DNA from: G963678095 sp963678095
GTDB lineage: Bacteria > Bacillota > Negativicutes > Selenomonadales > Selenomonadaceae
Assembly (NCBI GenBank): GCA_963678095.2
Contig: OY782746.1
Coordinates: 1,984,001 to 2,048,000, forward strand
DNA: 64,000 bases
Direction: 5' to 3'
Position numbers and translations under genes: made by a program. A model generated the notes under the pieces. The model saw only the letters and a program-made list of their open reading frames with translations, made no database searches and had not been told where the DNA came from. Positions 7,851 to 16,802 of this stretch are shown here, piece by piece. Every line of letters begins with the position of its first letter. The first letter of the stretch is position 1.

Positions 7851-8429
7851 ATGAAACAAGGCAGAACGTTAGAAGAAGTAGGAAGAGAACTCGAGCGCCA
7901 GCGGCTGGCACGAAAGGACTTTGTGGCAGATACACGCAGCCTAGAAATGGTAACAGATGAAAACGGGACCAAGCTATCGCTCTTTTTAGAAGACGAGCCG
8001 CAGTGCTTTTCTGTCAGCGATCTTGCTCACCAGCAGATTTCATCAAGGCTGCAAATCCCGCTACGCTACTACCAAAAAATGCGACAGGAAGAAGCCCCGC
8101 TCTTAGACGAAAACGTTAACACCTGGTTTACCAAGCTTCCGGAGCGAAGAATGATCCGGGTGATGGACGGAAATGTCCGAGCCTTTTTATCCGACCGATA
8201 CCGCCGGCTGGACCACTTGGAACTTTGCAGTGCCGTACTTCCGGTTATTCAGGACATGAAAGGCGCCGAAATTGAAAGTTGCGATGTTACCGACAGCCAT
8301 TTGTATTTGAAAGTCATTAATAAAAGGTTGAAAGCCGAAGTCAGCGTGGGCGATGTTGTCCAGGCTGGCTTTGTTATTTCCAACAGCGAAGTCGGTCTCG
8401 GCAGTCTGAAGGTAGAACCCCTTATTTAG
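7851..8429 (+). pseudogene. truncated DUF932 (phage/plasmid-related) protein
   Basis: 192 residues from ATG 7851, chosen because GGAGG lies 8 bases upstream. The sequence matches the N-terminal part of the DUF932 family of phage and plasmid proteins (LSLFLEDEPQCFSVSDLA, then LPERRMIRVMDGNVRAFLSDRYRRLD shortened here, then SEVGLGSLKVEPL). The family normally continues for another 100 or more residues; here it stops abruptly at VEPLI and the next bases belong to an integrase remnant. A deletion therefore fused two gene fragments. Function is unknown and the product is probably non-functional. Confidence 0.7.
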
Positions 8430-8532
8430 CACGATCGGCGTTACAGCAGACTTGTATACCCATGTACTGCAGGAGACCCAAAAAGAGGCGGCACTACAGG
8501 TGGGGCTAGAACTCTTTGGTCCGAAAAAATAG
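8428..8532 (+). pseudogene. tyrosine integrase C-terminal remnant
   Basis: A 34-codon segment in frame: STIGVTADLYTHVLQETQ followed by KEAAL and a short tail before TAG. This is the end of a tyrosine recombinase, including the nucleophile Tyr in ADLYTHVL. The rest of the gene is missing. It starts at the breakpoint of the DUF932 gene and shows that the island once coded its own integrase. Confidence 0.65.
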
Positions 8533-8719
8533 AGAGGCGCTTTAGCTGATCCAGATTGAGTCCTTTCAAAATCTAAATATAGTTTATATAGGGGGATTTC
8601 TTTTACTGAAGAAATCTCCTATTATTTTATTATTATGATATAATCAAAGATAAGATATTTGATTGAAGAGTTGAATAAGCCAGTTCGATCATTGAGTTGA
8701 AGCTTGAGGAGGTCTTGAG

Positions 8720-8944
8720 ATGAGTTTAAACGATATAATTGACGATGATGACATTGTTGTTAAGCGAGTAAATGCAGCGGTGAAGATTGCTCTGGAAAAA
8801 AATAAGGCAATGGATATTCCGAGTATTGTTTATGATCGCGAGACACAAATGATATACGAGCTTAGAAGCAATGGGGAACGTGTACCAGTAGCTAAGCGTT
8901 CGTGGAAAGGTCGTTACAGTGAACGAATTGCAGAAAAAACCTGA
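8720..8944 (+). CDS. antitoxin-like partner of the zeta toxin
   Basis: A 74-residue acidic-then-basic protein (LNDIIDDDDIVVKR near the N-terminus). GAGGAGG is well placed before ATG. It overlaps the following kinase-like toxin gene by 26 bases, the arrangement of toxin-antitoxin pairs. No named antitoxin family is recognisable, so the role is inferred from position only. Confidence 0.65.
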   Translation: MSLNDIIDDDDIVVKRVNAAVKIALEKNKAMDIPSIVYDRETQMIYELRSNGERVPVAKRSWKGRYSERIAEKT

Positions 8945-9524
8945 AATTGTTGTTTTTGCAGGGCCGAACGGTTCAGGTAAAAGTACCTTTACCGAGGTTT
9001 TACGACCTTTAATGGATTATATTAATGCAGATGAAATAAAGAAAAATCTTAAATGTAATGATCGAGAAGCCGCCGAAATTGCTGAAAAACAGCGTGAAGA
9101 CCATCTGGCTAATAAAGAAAATTTTTGTTTTGAAACGGTTATGTCAACGGATAGAAATTTAAAGCTATTGCAAAGAGCTAAAGAAGCTGGATACTTTATT
9201 CGCTGCTACTACGTACTTACGGTAGATCCTATGATTAACATTTATCGTGTAAAAGCAAGGGTAGCAGCCGGTGGACATTCGGTTCCGGAAGAAAAAATTT
9301 CTACCCGATTTTATCGGGCAATGGATTTGGTTGCCGAAGTGGTCAAGGTTTGTGATATTTGTCATATATATGATAACTCCGAGGAAACGGCTTTTCGGAT
9401 TTTTAAGAAACGGAAAGATCTTTGCTATTATGATGAATGTAGTGATTGGCACTTAGAAGATATTCAGCATTTAACAGGAGTTTATGATCTTGAACATAAA
9501 GATTTGAATCCTGTAAAGGAATGA
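8919..9524 (+). CDS. zeta-toxin-like P-loop kinase
   Basis: 201 residues starting at GTG 8919 within the end of the upstream gene. The Walker A motif GPNGSGKST is at residues ~15-23, followed by NADEIKKNL and FETVMST, the substrate-binding pattern of zeta toxins that phosphorylate UDP-N-acetylglucosamine. An Arg-rich lid segment (RVKARVAAGGHSVPEEKI) matches the small zeta-like proteins found in many chromosomes. It is the last gene of the tRNA-Ser island. Whether it is toxic or a housekeeping kinase of the same fold is not decidable here. Confidence 0.82.
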   Translation: MNELQKKPEIVVFAGPNGSGKSTFTEVLRPLMDYINADEIKKNLKCNDREAAEIAEKQREDHLANKENFCFETVMSTDRNLKLLQRAKEAGYFIRCYYVLTVDPMINIYRVKARVAAGGHSVPEEKISTRFYRAMDLVAEVVKVCDICHIYDNSEETAFRIFKKRKDLCYYDECSDWHLEDIQHLTGVYDLEHKDLNPVKE

Positions 9525-9538
9525 AAATCACTATTACA

Positions 9539-9559
9539 TTTGACCCCATTTTGACCCCA
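9539..9559 (+). repeat. paired GACCCCA repeat inside the right island end
   Basis: Identical to 3931-3951 and in the same orientation, placed before the right attachment repeat. Probably an integrase arm-type site. Bases 9560-9686 hold nothing else I can identify. Confidence 0.5.
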
Positions 9560-9686
9560 AACTCCAAAATACAGGCTGGGATTAAATAATGGATGATAAA
9601 GTATAAGTTGTGAAGAAAGCAATAAAATTAAGGCTGGACGGGATTATATGAAGTTCATAAATACGGCTTAGGAGGCAATGCATAGA

Positions 9687-9798
9687 ACTCGAAATCAAGT
9701 GTTCCGCAAGGGACCGTGGGTTCGAATCCCACCCTCTCTGCCAGTAGTAAATTTAAGGCTTCGCGTGGCTTGCGCGGGGCCTTTTTTATTGTCTGAAA
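9687..9798 (+). repeat. right attachment repeat (tRNA-Ser 3' half)
   Basis: Exact copy of 3801-3912. It holds only the 3' half of the tRNA, starting in the anticodon loop, so it is not a functional tRNA gene. With the left copy it delimits a 5.9-kb island. Confidence 0.9.
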
Positions 9799-9851
9799 TT
9801 AGGTGAGAATTTGCCTGAGCAGATCGGCGGGAAAGTCATAAGAGTTCAATC

Positions 9852-9897
9852 GTGTGGGCCAGCATAGACAATAGAGATCGTCTACGCTGGCTCACAC
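9852..9897. terminator. hairpin, probable terminator
   Basis: GTGTG-GCCAGC-TAGAC pairs with GTCTA-GCTGGC-CACAC with two small irregularities around a 10-base loop, followed by TGTTTTGTT. It lies in a gene-free stretch of about 500 bases between the island and the next gene. Confidence 0.5.
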
Positions 9898-10037
9898 TGT
9901 TTTGTTATTGGCAAGTCGGTGTAAAATTTTTTAATTTATAAAAGTTTTAATGTAACCATTGACACTACAACGTGACAGTGATATTATTTGGTTGTAACAA
10001 TAATAATTACAACAAAGACATAAAGGAGAGAAATAAA

Positions 10038-10667
10038 ATGAAAATAGCAGTTATTTGTGCAAATGGTAAGGCTGGGAGGCTTATTGTCCAAGAGGGCGTA
10101 GCCAGAGGATTAGAGGTAACCGCGGTTGTACGCGGGGAAAATAAATCGGTGGCGCAGCATGTTTTGCAAAAAGATATATTTGATCTGATGCCAGAGGATC
10201 TTAATGGCTTTGATGTAGTGGTAGATGCTTTTGGCACATGGATAGAGGGAGATTTATCGCAGCATAGTTCTTCCCTTAAGAAAATCTGTGATCTTCTCAG
10301 TGGAACTGATACGCGTCTGCTCGTTGTCGGTGGGGCGGGCAGTCTTTATGTGAATGCAGAGCATACAGCGGTCGTTTCAGATGCCCCCAATTTCCCGGAG
10401 GCGTATAAGCCTGTGGCGACGGCAATGGCAGAGGCACTTGGTGAATTGCGCCAGAGAAAGGATGTAAATTGGACGTATCTAAGCCCGGCAGCAGATTTTC
10501 AGGCAGAAGGGGCAAAAACCGGAAAATACATTCTTGCTGGTGAAGAATTCACCTTAAATTCCAAAGGGGAAAGTGTTATCAGCTATGCGGATTACGCGCT
10601 AGCAATGATTGATGAAGCGGTTAAAGGCGATCATATACAGCAGCGAATTAGTGTTGTGGCCAAATAA
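10038..10667 (+). CDS. NAD(P)-binding Rossmann-fold protein (YwnB-like)
   Basis: 209 residues from ATG 10038, chosen for the AAAGGAGAG 8-9 bases upstream. The N-terminus MKIAVICANGKAGRLIVQEG is the dinucleotide-binding motif of the atypical short-chain dehydrogenase group (NAD(P)H-binding, NmrA-like). The downstream Rrf2 regulator gives the same pairing as ywnB/ywnA of Bacillus subtilis, where the regulator controls the reductase-like gene. The substrate is unknown. Confidence 0.82.
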   Translation: MKIAVICANGKAGRLIVQEGVARGLEVTAVVRGENKSVAQHVLQKDIFDLMPEDLNGFDVVVDAFGTWIEGDLSQHSSSLKKICDLLSGTDTRLLVVGGAGSLYVNAEHTAVVSDAPNFPEAYKPVATAMAEALGELRQRKDVNWTYLSPAADFQAEGAKTGKYILAGEEFTLNSKGESVISYADYALAMIDEAVKGDHIQQRISVVAK

Positions 10668-10814
10668 GAAAAATATTAAATTTGACGCATAGTAAGCCTT
10701 GCTGGATCTTTTTGTAGAAAAACAGGCCCCTGAAGAGCAGTATATTTGACGGCGCGGGTATCTTATGGTATTTTATATTCCGTGATAGGATTCAAATGAG
10801 GAGACTAGTTAACG

Positions 10815-11258
10815 ATGCAGATTTCCAGTAGATTTACCATTGCAATCCATGTTTTTGCGTGTATTGATATCTTTCAGGCAGAACATAAAATAACAAGTGA
10901 GTTTCTCGCCGGCAGCGTAAATGTTAATCCGGTCGTGATCCGCAAGCTTTTAAAGCAGCTGAAAACGGCAAATCTGATTAATGTAACCAGAGGTACTGGT
11001 GGGGCCTCCCTTGCTAAGCCGCTGGAGGAGATTACTTGTTTTGATGTGTATATGGCGGTCGAATGTGTAGAAAAGGGAGAATTATTTCATTTTCATGAAA
11101 ACCCAAATCCTGCCTGTCCGGTCGGGGTTACTATCCATAAGGCATTAGACAACAAGCTTTTACAGATACAGCATGCCATGGAGAATGAGATGCGAAAAAT
11201 TACAATTGCGGAGATTGTAAACGACACACAGAAAATAATTTGTGCTACAAGTAAATAG
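10815..11258 (+). CDS. Rrf2-family transcriptional regulator (YwnA-like)
   Basis: 147 residues with the Rrf2 winged-helix start (SSRFTIAIHVFACI) and the conserved VNPVVIRKLLKQLK recognition region plus the RGTGGASLAKP wing. The three cysteines that hold an iron-sulfur cluster in IscR-type members are not in the normal spacing; only one Cys lies in the relevant loop (NPACPVG). It probably senses a redox or electrophile signal as its YwnA-like relatives may. It follows the Rossmann-fold gene after 147 bases and is ended by a strong terminator. Confidence 0.88.
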   Translation: MQISSRFTIAIHVFACIDIFQAEHKITSEFLAGSVNVNPVVIRKLLKQLKTANLINVTRGTGGASLAKPLEEITCFDVYMAVECVEKGELFHFHENPNPACPVGVTIHKALDNKLLQIQHAMENEMRKITIAEIVNDTQKIICATSK

Positions 11259-11261
11259 CCG

Positions 11262-11307
11262 ATAAGAACCAGGTAGATTCTCTTTGGAGAATGTACCTGG
11301 TTCTTAT
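11262..11307 (+). terminator. terminator of the Rrf2 gene
   Basis: Perfect 14-base arms ATAAGAACCAGGTA / TACCTGGTTCTTAT around an 18-base loop, followed by TTT. Confidence 0.8.
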
Positions 11308-11339
11308 TTGGTAAGTTTTGAGAGCTAATATTTTAAAAT

Positions 11340-11605
11340 GCTGTTGAAGATTCTCAGGATCAGCCAGTCTATATAGATCGTGAAATTGATATGAAGATGA
11401 AATCTGAAAAAATCGCTTATACCTTCAGGTGAAAAATACTTGCGCAGACGGGATTGTATTTGAAGAGGATCTGCCGGTTATGCAGAAGGAAAAAGGCGGG
11501 ACCGAAATTAAAAGCGTACTTTATACTGCTGAAAATTATCAAGGAACAGCAAATTTTTATGTGCAGGAAGGAACCTTTATCACACAGCTCGTATTAAATA
11601 CATAG
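11340..11605 (+). pseudogene. unidentified decayed gene
   Basis: Two coding-like stretches in different frames: 11340-11432 (AVEDSQDQPVYIDREID...) ending in TGA, and about 11444-11605 (GIVFEEDLPVMQKEKGGTE, then a beta-rich tail) ending in TAG. They look like pieces of one small beta-rich protein broken by a frameshift. No family recognised. Confidence 0.35.
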
Positions 11606-11718
11606 TTAGAAAAGAAGTGGACAAAAACAGAAGAGCCAGTGCGTTCATTCATGTACAGCCCGCTTTGCGTCGGGTAGGATATAGAAGTCCGGGAATTAAT
11701 ATAAAGGGAGAGATCTAA

Positions 11719-12258
11719 ATGGACGCTTTGCTTGAGAAAAAAATAACTTGGATAAGGGAAAACTTATTAACATTTAATCTCTTGTGCACTTTATTACTAG
11801 TTTTATGTGCGTATATTTTGCGGGGAAGTACGCCTCGTATATTGAAAGAAGTAGGAAAATCGTTTGGCAGTTTGGCTGCGATAATGGGGTTTCTTTGCTT
11901 GCTGTACTATTTTCTTCGAGAGGTCTTTTTGAAATTAGATAAGACAAATAAATTCTCTGTTGCTTTACGTACGGTGATTAAAAAATTGATCCCCCTGCTG
12001 AGGCTTATGCATCCTGTTATAGGCTTAGTGATGTTTTATTTTTTGGCAGCACATATTTTTTCTATGCTGGCCAATGGTGTAAGGTACAATGGAAGTGTTT
12101 TTATTCTGGGGATGTTTGCAGCAGCTTTTTTTGTTGGCATGTTGATCTTAGGCTTCAAAATGAAAAGTAAACCCATCTACAGGAAGTATCATCGTTTTTT
12201 GTCAGTCTGCTTAGTAATAGCATACCTAGGCCATCTTTTTATTCGATTCACCGTATAA
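11719..12258 (+). CDS. four-histidine membrane cytochrome b-like protein
   Basis: 179 residues with about five membrane helices. Two helices each hold a pair of histidines exactly 14 residues apart: HPVIGLVMFYFLAAH and HRFLSVCLVIAYLGH. This is the haem-ligand arrangement of the ferric-reductase/cytochrome b561-like membrane domains, so I infer a di-haem electron carrier in the cytoplasmic membrane. No flavin or NAD domain is fused or adjacent, so partners are unknown. GGGAGAG lies 7 bases before ATG. The gene is monocistronic. Confidence 0.65.
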   Translation: MDALLEKKITWIRENLLTFNLLCTLLLVLCAYILRGSTPRILKEVGKSFGSLAAIMGFLCLLYYFLREVFLKLDKTNKFSVALRTVIKKLIPLLRLMHPVIGLVMFYFLAAHIFSMLANGVRYNGSVFILGMFAAAFFVGMLILGFKMKSKPIYRKYHRFLSVCLVIAYLGHLFIRFTV

Positions 12259-12411
12259 GATGAAAGAGGATAACTAAAGGGATAACTGACAAATTTGCTG
12301 TAAGCGATGAAAAAAATCTTTGTGCAGCTTTGGGCGGAAGGCTTTTGATCTAAAATAATGTAAGCTATCATAACAACATATAAAGTGTACGCATAGTATT
12401 TAATGCGGTTT

Positions 12412-13170
12412 TTAAACTAAAACAATCTTAGTGCCTGTTACACGGTAATTTTCAATGATCTTTGCATCGGCATCTTTATCCGTCACAATTAAATCGATTT
12501 CAGCTAATTTAGCAATCCTGACGAAAAAATTTAAATCTAATTTGGAGTGGTCTGCGGCGACAATGACTTTATTGGAATGCTGGATGAATGTTTTTTTTGT
12601 TTCGGCATCTGTGTAATCTGGGGAGGATAATCCGTGAGTTACATCAATTCCATTTGCACCTAGAAATAAAAAGTCGATCGTAAAATTTTTTACAAAATCA
12701 CTGGTGAATTGTCCCATAAAGCCTCTGGTTAAAGGCGAAAAAACCCCAGGGACCATAATGACTTTTAAGCTTTTGGATGTGCTTAAGGATTGGGCGACAT
12801 CCAATGAATTTGTCAGGACGGTGATATTTTTCTTTTGGAGAATCTCTTCAGCGATTTGATTCGTTGTTGAACCGCAATCAATAAATATAGAAGAACCCTC
12901 AGGAATTAATTCTGCACAATATTTTGCAATTCGATATTTTTCATTTATATGAAGGGTCTTTCTTAAGGATTGACTATGCAGAAAAGCGGCACCATGATTC
13001 AATGTTACGCCGCCGCGAATTTGAGTAACTAAACCTTGTTTTGCTAAAAACTCAATGTCTCTTCTTATCGTCATCGAAGAAACATTGAGTTTTTGTGCTA
13101 ATTCGCTTATAGAGCCTTCGTGATTTTGCTCTAAAAATGTAAGAATATATTTTCTGCGGGCTGTATACAT
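12412..13170 (-). CDS. DeoR-family transcriptional repressor
   Basis: 252 residues. The N-terminal DeoR helix-turn-helix is clear (SISELAQKLNVSSMTIRRDI), followed by the sugar-phosphate-binding DeoRC domain (FIDCGSTTNQIAEEI, NSLDVAQSL, FLGANGID, ADHSKLD). It is divergent from deoC, with a 232-base AT-rich gap. This suggests it represses deoC and responds to deoxyribose 5-phosphate or a related sugar phosphate. It is a DeoR/GlpR-type protein, not the SorC-type DeoR of Bacillus. Confidence 0.92.
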   Translation of the reverse strand: MYTARRKYILTFLEQNHEGSISELAQKLNVSSMTIRRDIEFLAKQGLVTQIRGGVTLNHGAAFLHSQSLRKTLHINEKYRIAKYCAELIPEGSSIFIDCGSTTNQIAEEILQKKNITVLTNSLDVAQSLSTSKSLKVIMVPGVFSPLTRGFMGQFTSDFVKNFTIDFLFLGANGIDVTHGLSSPDYTDAETKKTFIQHSNKVIVAADHSKLDLNFFVRIAKLAEIDLIVTDKDADAKIIENYRVTGTKIVLV

Positions 13171-13402
13171 AATAGTTGCTCCTTGTTAATCTCATGTTAG
13201 AATAACATATTTTATATATATAATGTTACAAATATGATAATTTTTGTTTAAATTATATCATATTTATAACAAAAGTCTATTGGATAAAATTAAACTTTGC
13301 ATTAATATAAACTCAAGCTGAAAAAAGGACTTTAAACTTTTTAGCTGTAGTCAATTTAGACGGGACATGTAAATAGTTAATATTAAGAGGAGGAGAATAT
13401 CC

Positions 13403-14137
13403 ATGAAACCAACAAAAAAAGCAGCGCAAATGTCTACGGGGGAATTAGCACAATATATCGATTATTCTGTATTGAAGCCGGAGTTTACGGAGGAGGAAAT
13501 CATTGAATTGACCAAGGATGGAGTCCGGAAAAATTGTGCAACGATTTGTATTAACCCGGGGTATATTGAAATTTGTGAGCCTTTCGTAAAAAATACGAAT
13601 ACCATGCTTTGTCCGGTTTGTGATTTTCCCTTTGGAACAAGTTCAACGGAATCCAAGGTGAAGCAAATTGAGATTGCCGCGAAATATGATAGTGTAAAAG
13701 AGATCGATATTGTTGCTAATTTTGGCTGGATCCGCGGCGGTATGTATGATAAAGTGACGGCGGATATCAGAGCCTGTGCGGGTATTTGTCACAAATATGG
13801 ACGTAAATTAAAGGTGATTTTTGAAACAGATGCGTTAAATGAAGAGCAGATTAAAAAAACCTGCAAATGCTGTATCGAAGGCGGGGCCGATTTTGTAAAA
13901 ACCAGCACAGGTTTTTTGACTGGATTTGATGCACATGGCGCGACTCTAGATGTAATTAAACTTATGCTGCATGAGGTTGGCGGCAAATGCAAGGTTAAGG
14001 GAAGTGGCTGCATTAGAACCAGAGAACATTTCTTGGCGTTGATTGACTTGGGGATCGATCGTATGGGCGTTGGTTATAAATCTGTTCCCGTTGTCTTAGG
14101 GGAGACGGCAACTGCTAGTTCGGATGCCAATTATTAA
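13403..14137 (+). CDS. deoC: deoxyribose-phosphate aldolase
   Basis: 244 residues, class I aldolase that splits 2-deoxyribose 5-phosphate into glyceraldehyde 3-phosphate and acetaldehyde in nucleoside catabolism. The Schiff-base Lys sits in FVKTSTGF, and the second active-site Lys in VKGSGCIRT (VKASGGI in most members). The TIM-barrel start IDYSVLKPEFTEEEI replaces the usual IDHTLLKP: the DHTLLK His is a Tyr here, and several sites carry Cys (KKTCKCC), so this is a divergent member. AGGAGGAG precedes ATG. No other deo genes are adjacent. Confidence 0.9.
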   Translation: MKPTKKAAQMSTGELAQYIDYSVLKPEFTEEEIIELTKDGVRKNCATICINPGYIEICEPFVKNTNTMLCPVCDFPFGTSSTESKVKQIEIAAKYDSVKEIDIVANFGWIRGGMYDKVTADIRACAGICHKYGRKLKVIFETDALNEEQIKKTCKCCIEGGADFVKTSTGFLTGFDAHGATLDVIKLMLHEVGGKCKVKGSGCIRTREHFLALIDLGIDRMGVGYKSVPVVLGETATASSDANY

Positions 14138-14175
14138 TATTTTGTAGAATAGATTAGATTTAAATTAAATATGAG

Positions 14176-14210
14176 ACACACCATGATATTAACGAAGATA
14201 CATGGTGTGT
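14176..14210 (+). terminator. terminator of deoC
   Basis: Perfect ACACACCATG / CATGGTGTGT stem followed by TTTTCATTTTT. Confidence 0.8.
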
Positions 14211-14278
14211 TTTCATTTTTGAAGAAAAGCGGGAGAATACGTAAAGTTATCAGTTTATTGATACGGGCAGGATGTGAA

Positions 14279-14316
14279 AAAAAGGAGGCCTTGGCGATTT
14301 AGCCAGGCCTCCTTTT
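14279..14316 (-). terminator. terminator of the fabF-araC operon
   Basis: Stem AAAAGGAGGCCT-TGGC / GCCA-GGCCTCCTTTT around GATTTA; on the minus strand it ends in a T run directly after the AraC gene. Confidence 0.8.
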
Positions 14317-14319
14317 GGA

Positions 14320-15213
14320 CTAATTGCGAATGGGATTTTCCCTAATGGGTTGATAAATATCGAGTTCACAATAATTATCCTTGGATATGGAAGTATCGAT
14401 GTATTCAAACCGAAAAGTATCAGCGGACTTGAACCCTGAATTGAAAATCCATTTAGAATACATGTGAACCAATAATCGGCCGATTTGTCTGCCTTTGATG
14501 TCTTTGGGATGAAAAAAGCCGACAAAACGAAAGGCTACGTATTTATGAGCCGGAAGTGTCAATCCCACCATGCCCTCAGGAATATGGTCTAAACTAGCTA
14601 CTTCTAGAGATGGCGTATAGTAGATGTAGCCGTTGTTTTTAGGATTCCAATCGGTATGCCCAAAATAAATTGCGGGATTAACTGGATTGGTAATCTTTTG
14701 TTTCTGCTTATAATAGAAGTCGATACCATAGGCATTGGCTGTTTGGTCACCGGATTTACTGCTGATTTTATGTGGAGTGCCAACTAAATAAATTTTTGGT
14801 TTATAAACGAAGAAAGGTTTATATATAATAGAATTATTGACCGACAAAATGTCATGTACATTTAATTTTTCTTTAATAATTAAAGAAAGGTGTTCAGACC
14901 GTACTTTTTGTGGTGTGTGATCAAATTTTTTCCGGAATGCGCGGATATAGGATTGTTCATAATCAAAGCCATATTCCAGAGCAATATCAATAATTCGCAT
15001 ATTGGTTTGCAACAATTCATTTACACTAGAGGAAAGCTTTCTGGATTGTACATACTCCATCAAAGATTCGCCAGTTAATGCCTTAAACATTCTATGCAAA
15101 TGATATTTTGATATTCCTGCGTGGATAGCAAGTTCATCCAAAATAATCTTACTATAGATGTTATTTTCAATATAATTAACACAAGATACAACAATTTCTT
15201 TCATGTCTACCAT
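14320..15213 (-). CDS. AraC-family regulator with GyrI-like domain
   Basis: 297 residues. Two AraC helix-turn-helix motifs fill residues ~5-105 (ILDELAIHAGISKYHLHRMF and IIDIALEYGFDYEQSYIRAF), the N-terminal position seen in the Rob/SoxS-like AraC group. The C-terminal half is a GyrI-like small-molecule-binding fold (EGMVGLTLPAHKYVAFRFVG). Such proteins sense hydrophobic compounds. The gene follows fabF by 22 bases on the same strand, so they are co-transcribed; a link to lipid or drug stress is inference. Confidence 0.87.
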   Translation of the reverse strand: MVDMKEIVVSCVNYIENNIYSKIILDELAIHAGISKYHLHRMFKALTGESLMEYVQSRKLSSSVNELLQTNMRIIDIALEYGFDYEQSYIRAFRKKFDHTPQKVRSEHLSLIIKEKLNVHDILSVNNSIIYKPFFVYKPKIYLVGTPHKISSKSGDQTANAYGIDFYYKQKQKITNPVNPAIYFGHTDWNPKNNGYIYYTPSLEVASLDHIPEGMVGLTLPAHKYVAFRFVGFFHPKDIKGRQIGRLLVHMYSKWIFNSGFKSADTFRFEYIDTSISKDNYCELDIYQPIRENPIRN

Positions 15214-15235
15214 ATCAGTTCACTCGCTCCCAATT

Positions 15236-16468
15236 TTAAAAAGCCTTTAAAACCAGTGTAGCATTATGTCCGCCAAACCCAAATGAATTTGATAAGGCAT
15301 AGGTTAGAGAAGCTTTTTTTCCCTCATTTGGAACATAGTATAAATCACAGTCAGGATCTTTCGCCTTATAGTTGATGGTTGGCGGTAAAAAGCCATCCTT
15401 TAGGGCGGAGACGGTTATAATGGCTTCAATGCCTCCGGCCGCGCCTAGTAAATGACCGGTCATCGATTTTGTGGAGCTTACAGCAAGCTCGTATGCATGT
15501 TTTTTGAAAACAGTTTTTATAGCCATCGTTTCCATTTTATCACCTAATGGGGTCGATGTTCCATGGGCGTTTATATAGTCGATGGCTTGCGGCTTAATGT
15601 TAGCATCTTCTAGTGCGAGATTCATACAGCGAGCAGCACCTTCGCCTCCTTCAGCCGGTGCGGTAATATGGTAAGCGTCATTCGTGGCACCATATCCTAC
15701 AATTTCTGCTACAATAGTTGCTCCGCGCTGTAGTGCATGATGAAGTTCTTCTATAATAAGAATGCCAGCGCCATCTCCTAATACAAAGCCGTTGCGTTCC
15801 ATATCAAATGGCCTGGAGGCTGTAGCCGGATCCAAATTGGTTGTCATCGCTTTCATCGAACAAAAACCGGAAAGTGCCAATTTTGTCATTGCTGCTTCTG
15901 CGCCACCGGCAATCATCATGTCGGCGCTATTTCTTTGAATAATTTTATAAGCATCGCCAATGGCATTTGTCGAGGAAGCACAGGCTGAAACCGTGCATTC
16001 AGAAAACCCTTTCAAGCCATATTTTATAGCGACAAGCCCAGCAGCCATGTTCGGTAGCATCATCGGTATTAGAAAGGGACTGATTTTATGTGGACCTTTT
16101 TCTAATAGCGTTGTATGCTGATTTTCAATCGTTTCAATCCCGCCGATGCCCGTTCCGATAATAACGCCAACACGTTCTTTATCAATCGTTGAAAACTCAA
16201 TAGCAGCGTTTTCAATGGCCATTTTTGTGGCCGCCATAGCATACTGAACGAAACGATCCATTCGTTTGAGATCTTTCTTTTTCAGAAAATTAGCAGGATC
16301 GAAATTTTTAATTTCAGCTCCTACCTGCGTTGGCAAATCGTCAACTTGGATGTTTTCGATTTTACTTATGCCTGATTTTCCTGCTTGTATTGCTTGCCAA
16401 AGTTCATCAGCACTAAACCCTAAAGAAGATATAGAACCCATTCCGGTAATCACTACGCGTCTTTTCAT
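15236..16468 (-). CDS. fabF: 3-oxoacyl-ACP synthase II
   Basis: 410 residues, the elongating condensing enzyme of type II fatty acid synthesis. The Cys-His-His triad is intact: Cys in TVSACASSTNAIG (~163), His in NAHGTSTPLGD (~304) and His in SMTGHLLGAAGG (~340). The C-terminus NSFGFGGHNATLV is canonical. The gene stands away from any fab cluster, followed by an AraC regulator, so it is probably a second, specialised copy. GGAGG precedes ATG. Confidence 0.95.
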   Translation of the reverse strand: MKRRVVITGMGSISSLGFSADELWQAIQAGKSGISKIENIQVDDLPTQVGAEIKNFDPANFLKKKDLKRMDRFVQYAMAATKMAIENAAIEFSTIDKERVGVIIGTGIGGIETIENQHTTLLEKGPHKISPFLIPMMLPNMAAGLVAIKYGLKGFSECTVSACASSTNAIGDAYKIIQRNSADMMIAGGAEAAMTKLALSGFCSMKAMTTNLDPATASRPFDMERNGFVLGDGAGILIIEELHHALQRGATIVAEIVGYGATNDAYHITAPAEGGEGAARCMNLALEDANIKPQAIDYINAHGTSTPLGDKMETMAIKTVFKKHAYELAVSSTKSMTGHLLGAAGGIEAIITVSALKDGFLPPTINYKAKDPDCDLYYVPNEGKKASLTYALSNSFGFGGHNATLVLKAF

Positions 16469-16802
16469 TTTTTTGCCTCCTGATGTATTTTTTATGAATA
16501 TTTTTGTTATAAAGCTATTTGCCTGTAATATAATATTTTACCACTTTAGCATATTGGCAATTAAAAAATGAACAACTCTTGCTTTTGGGGATCATTTGGA
16601 ATCAATGTATTCCTTTTTGAGGCTGAATTTTAAACAGAAAAGACGTGGATGGGCAACACTTTCGGGATGAATTTTTAGAGGTGTGTGAAATGGGAAAAGG
16701 GATCCGTGGGAGTTTTCTAATATTTACTTTTTGTGATTATGGTAGTTATAAAATCCTCGTCTTTTTAATCATAGGGGATTAATTAGGGGATAAAGCTATT
16801 TT

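Noticed and set aside
8720..9524. naming the pair epsilon/zeta
   Set aside because: The toxin is zeta-like, but the small upstream protein does not resemble epsilon, so the name would overstate the match.
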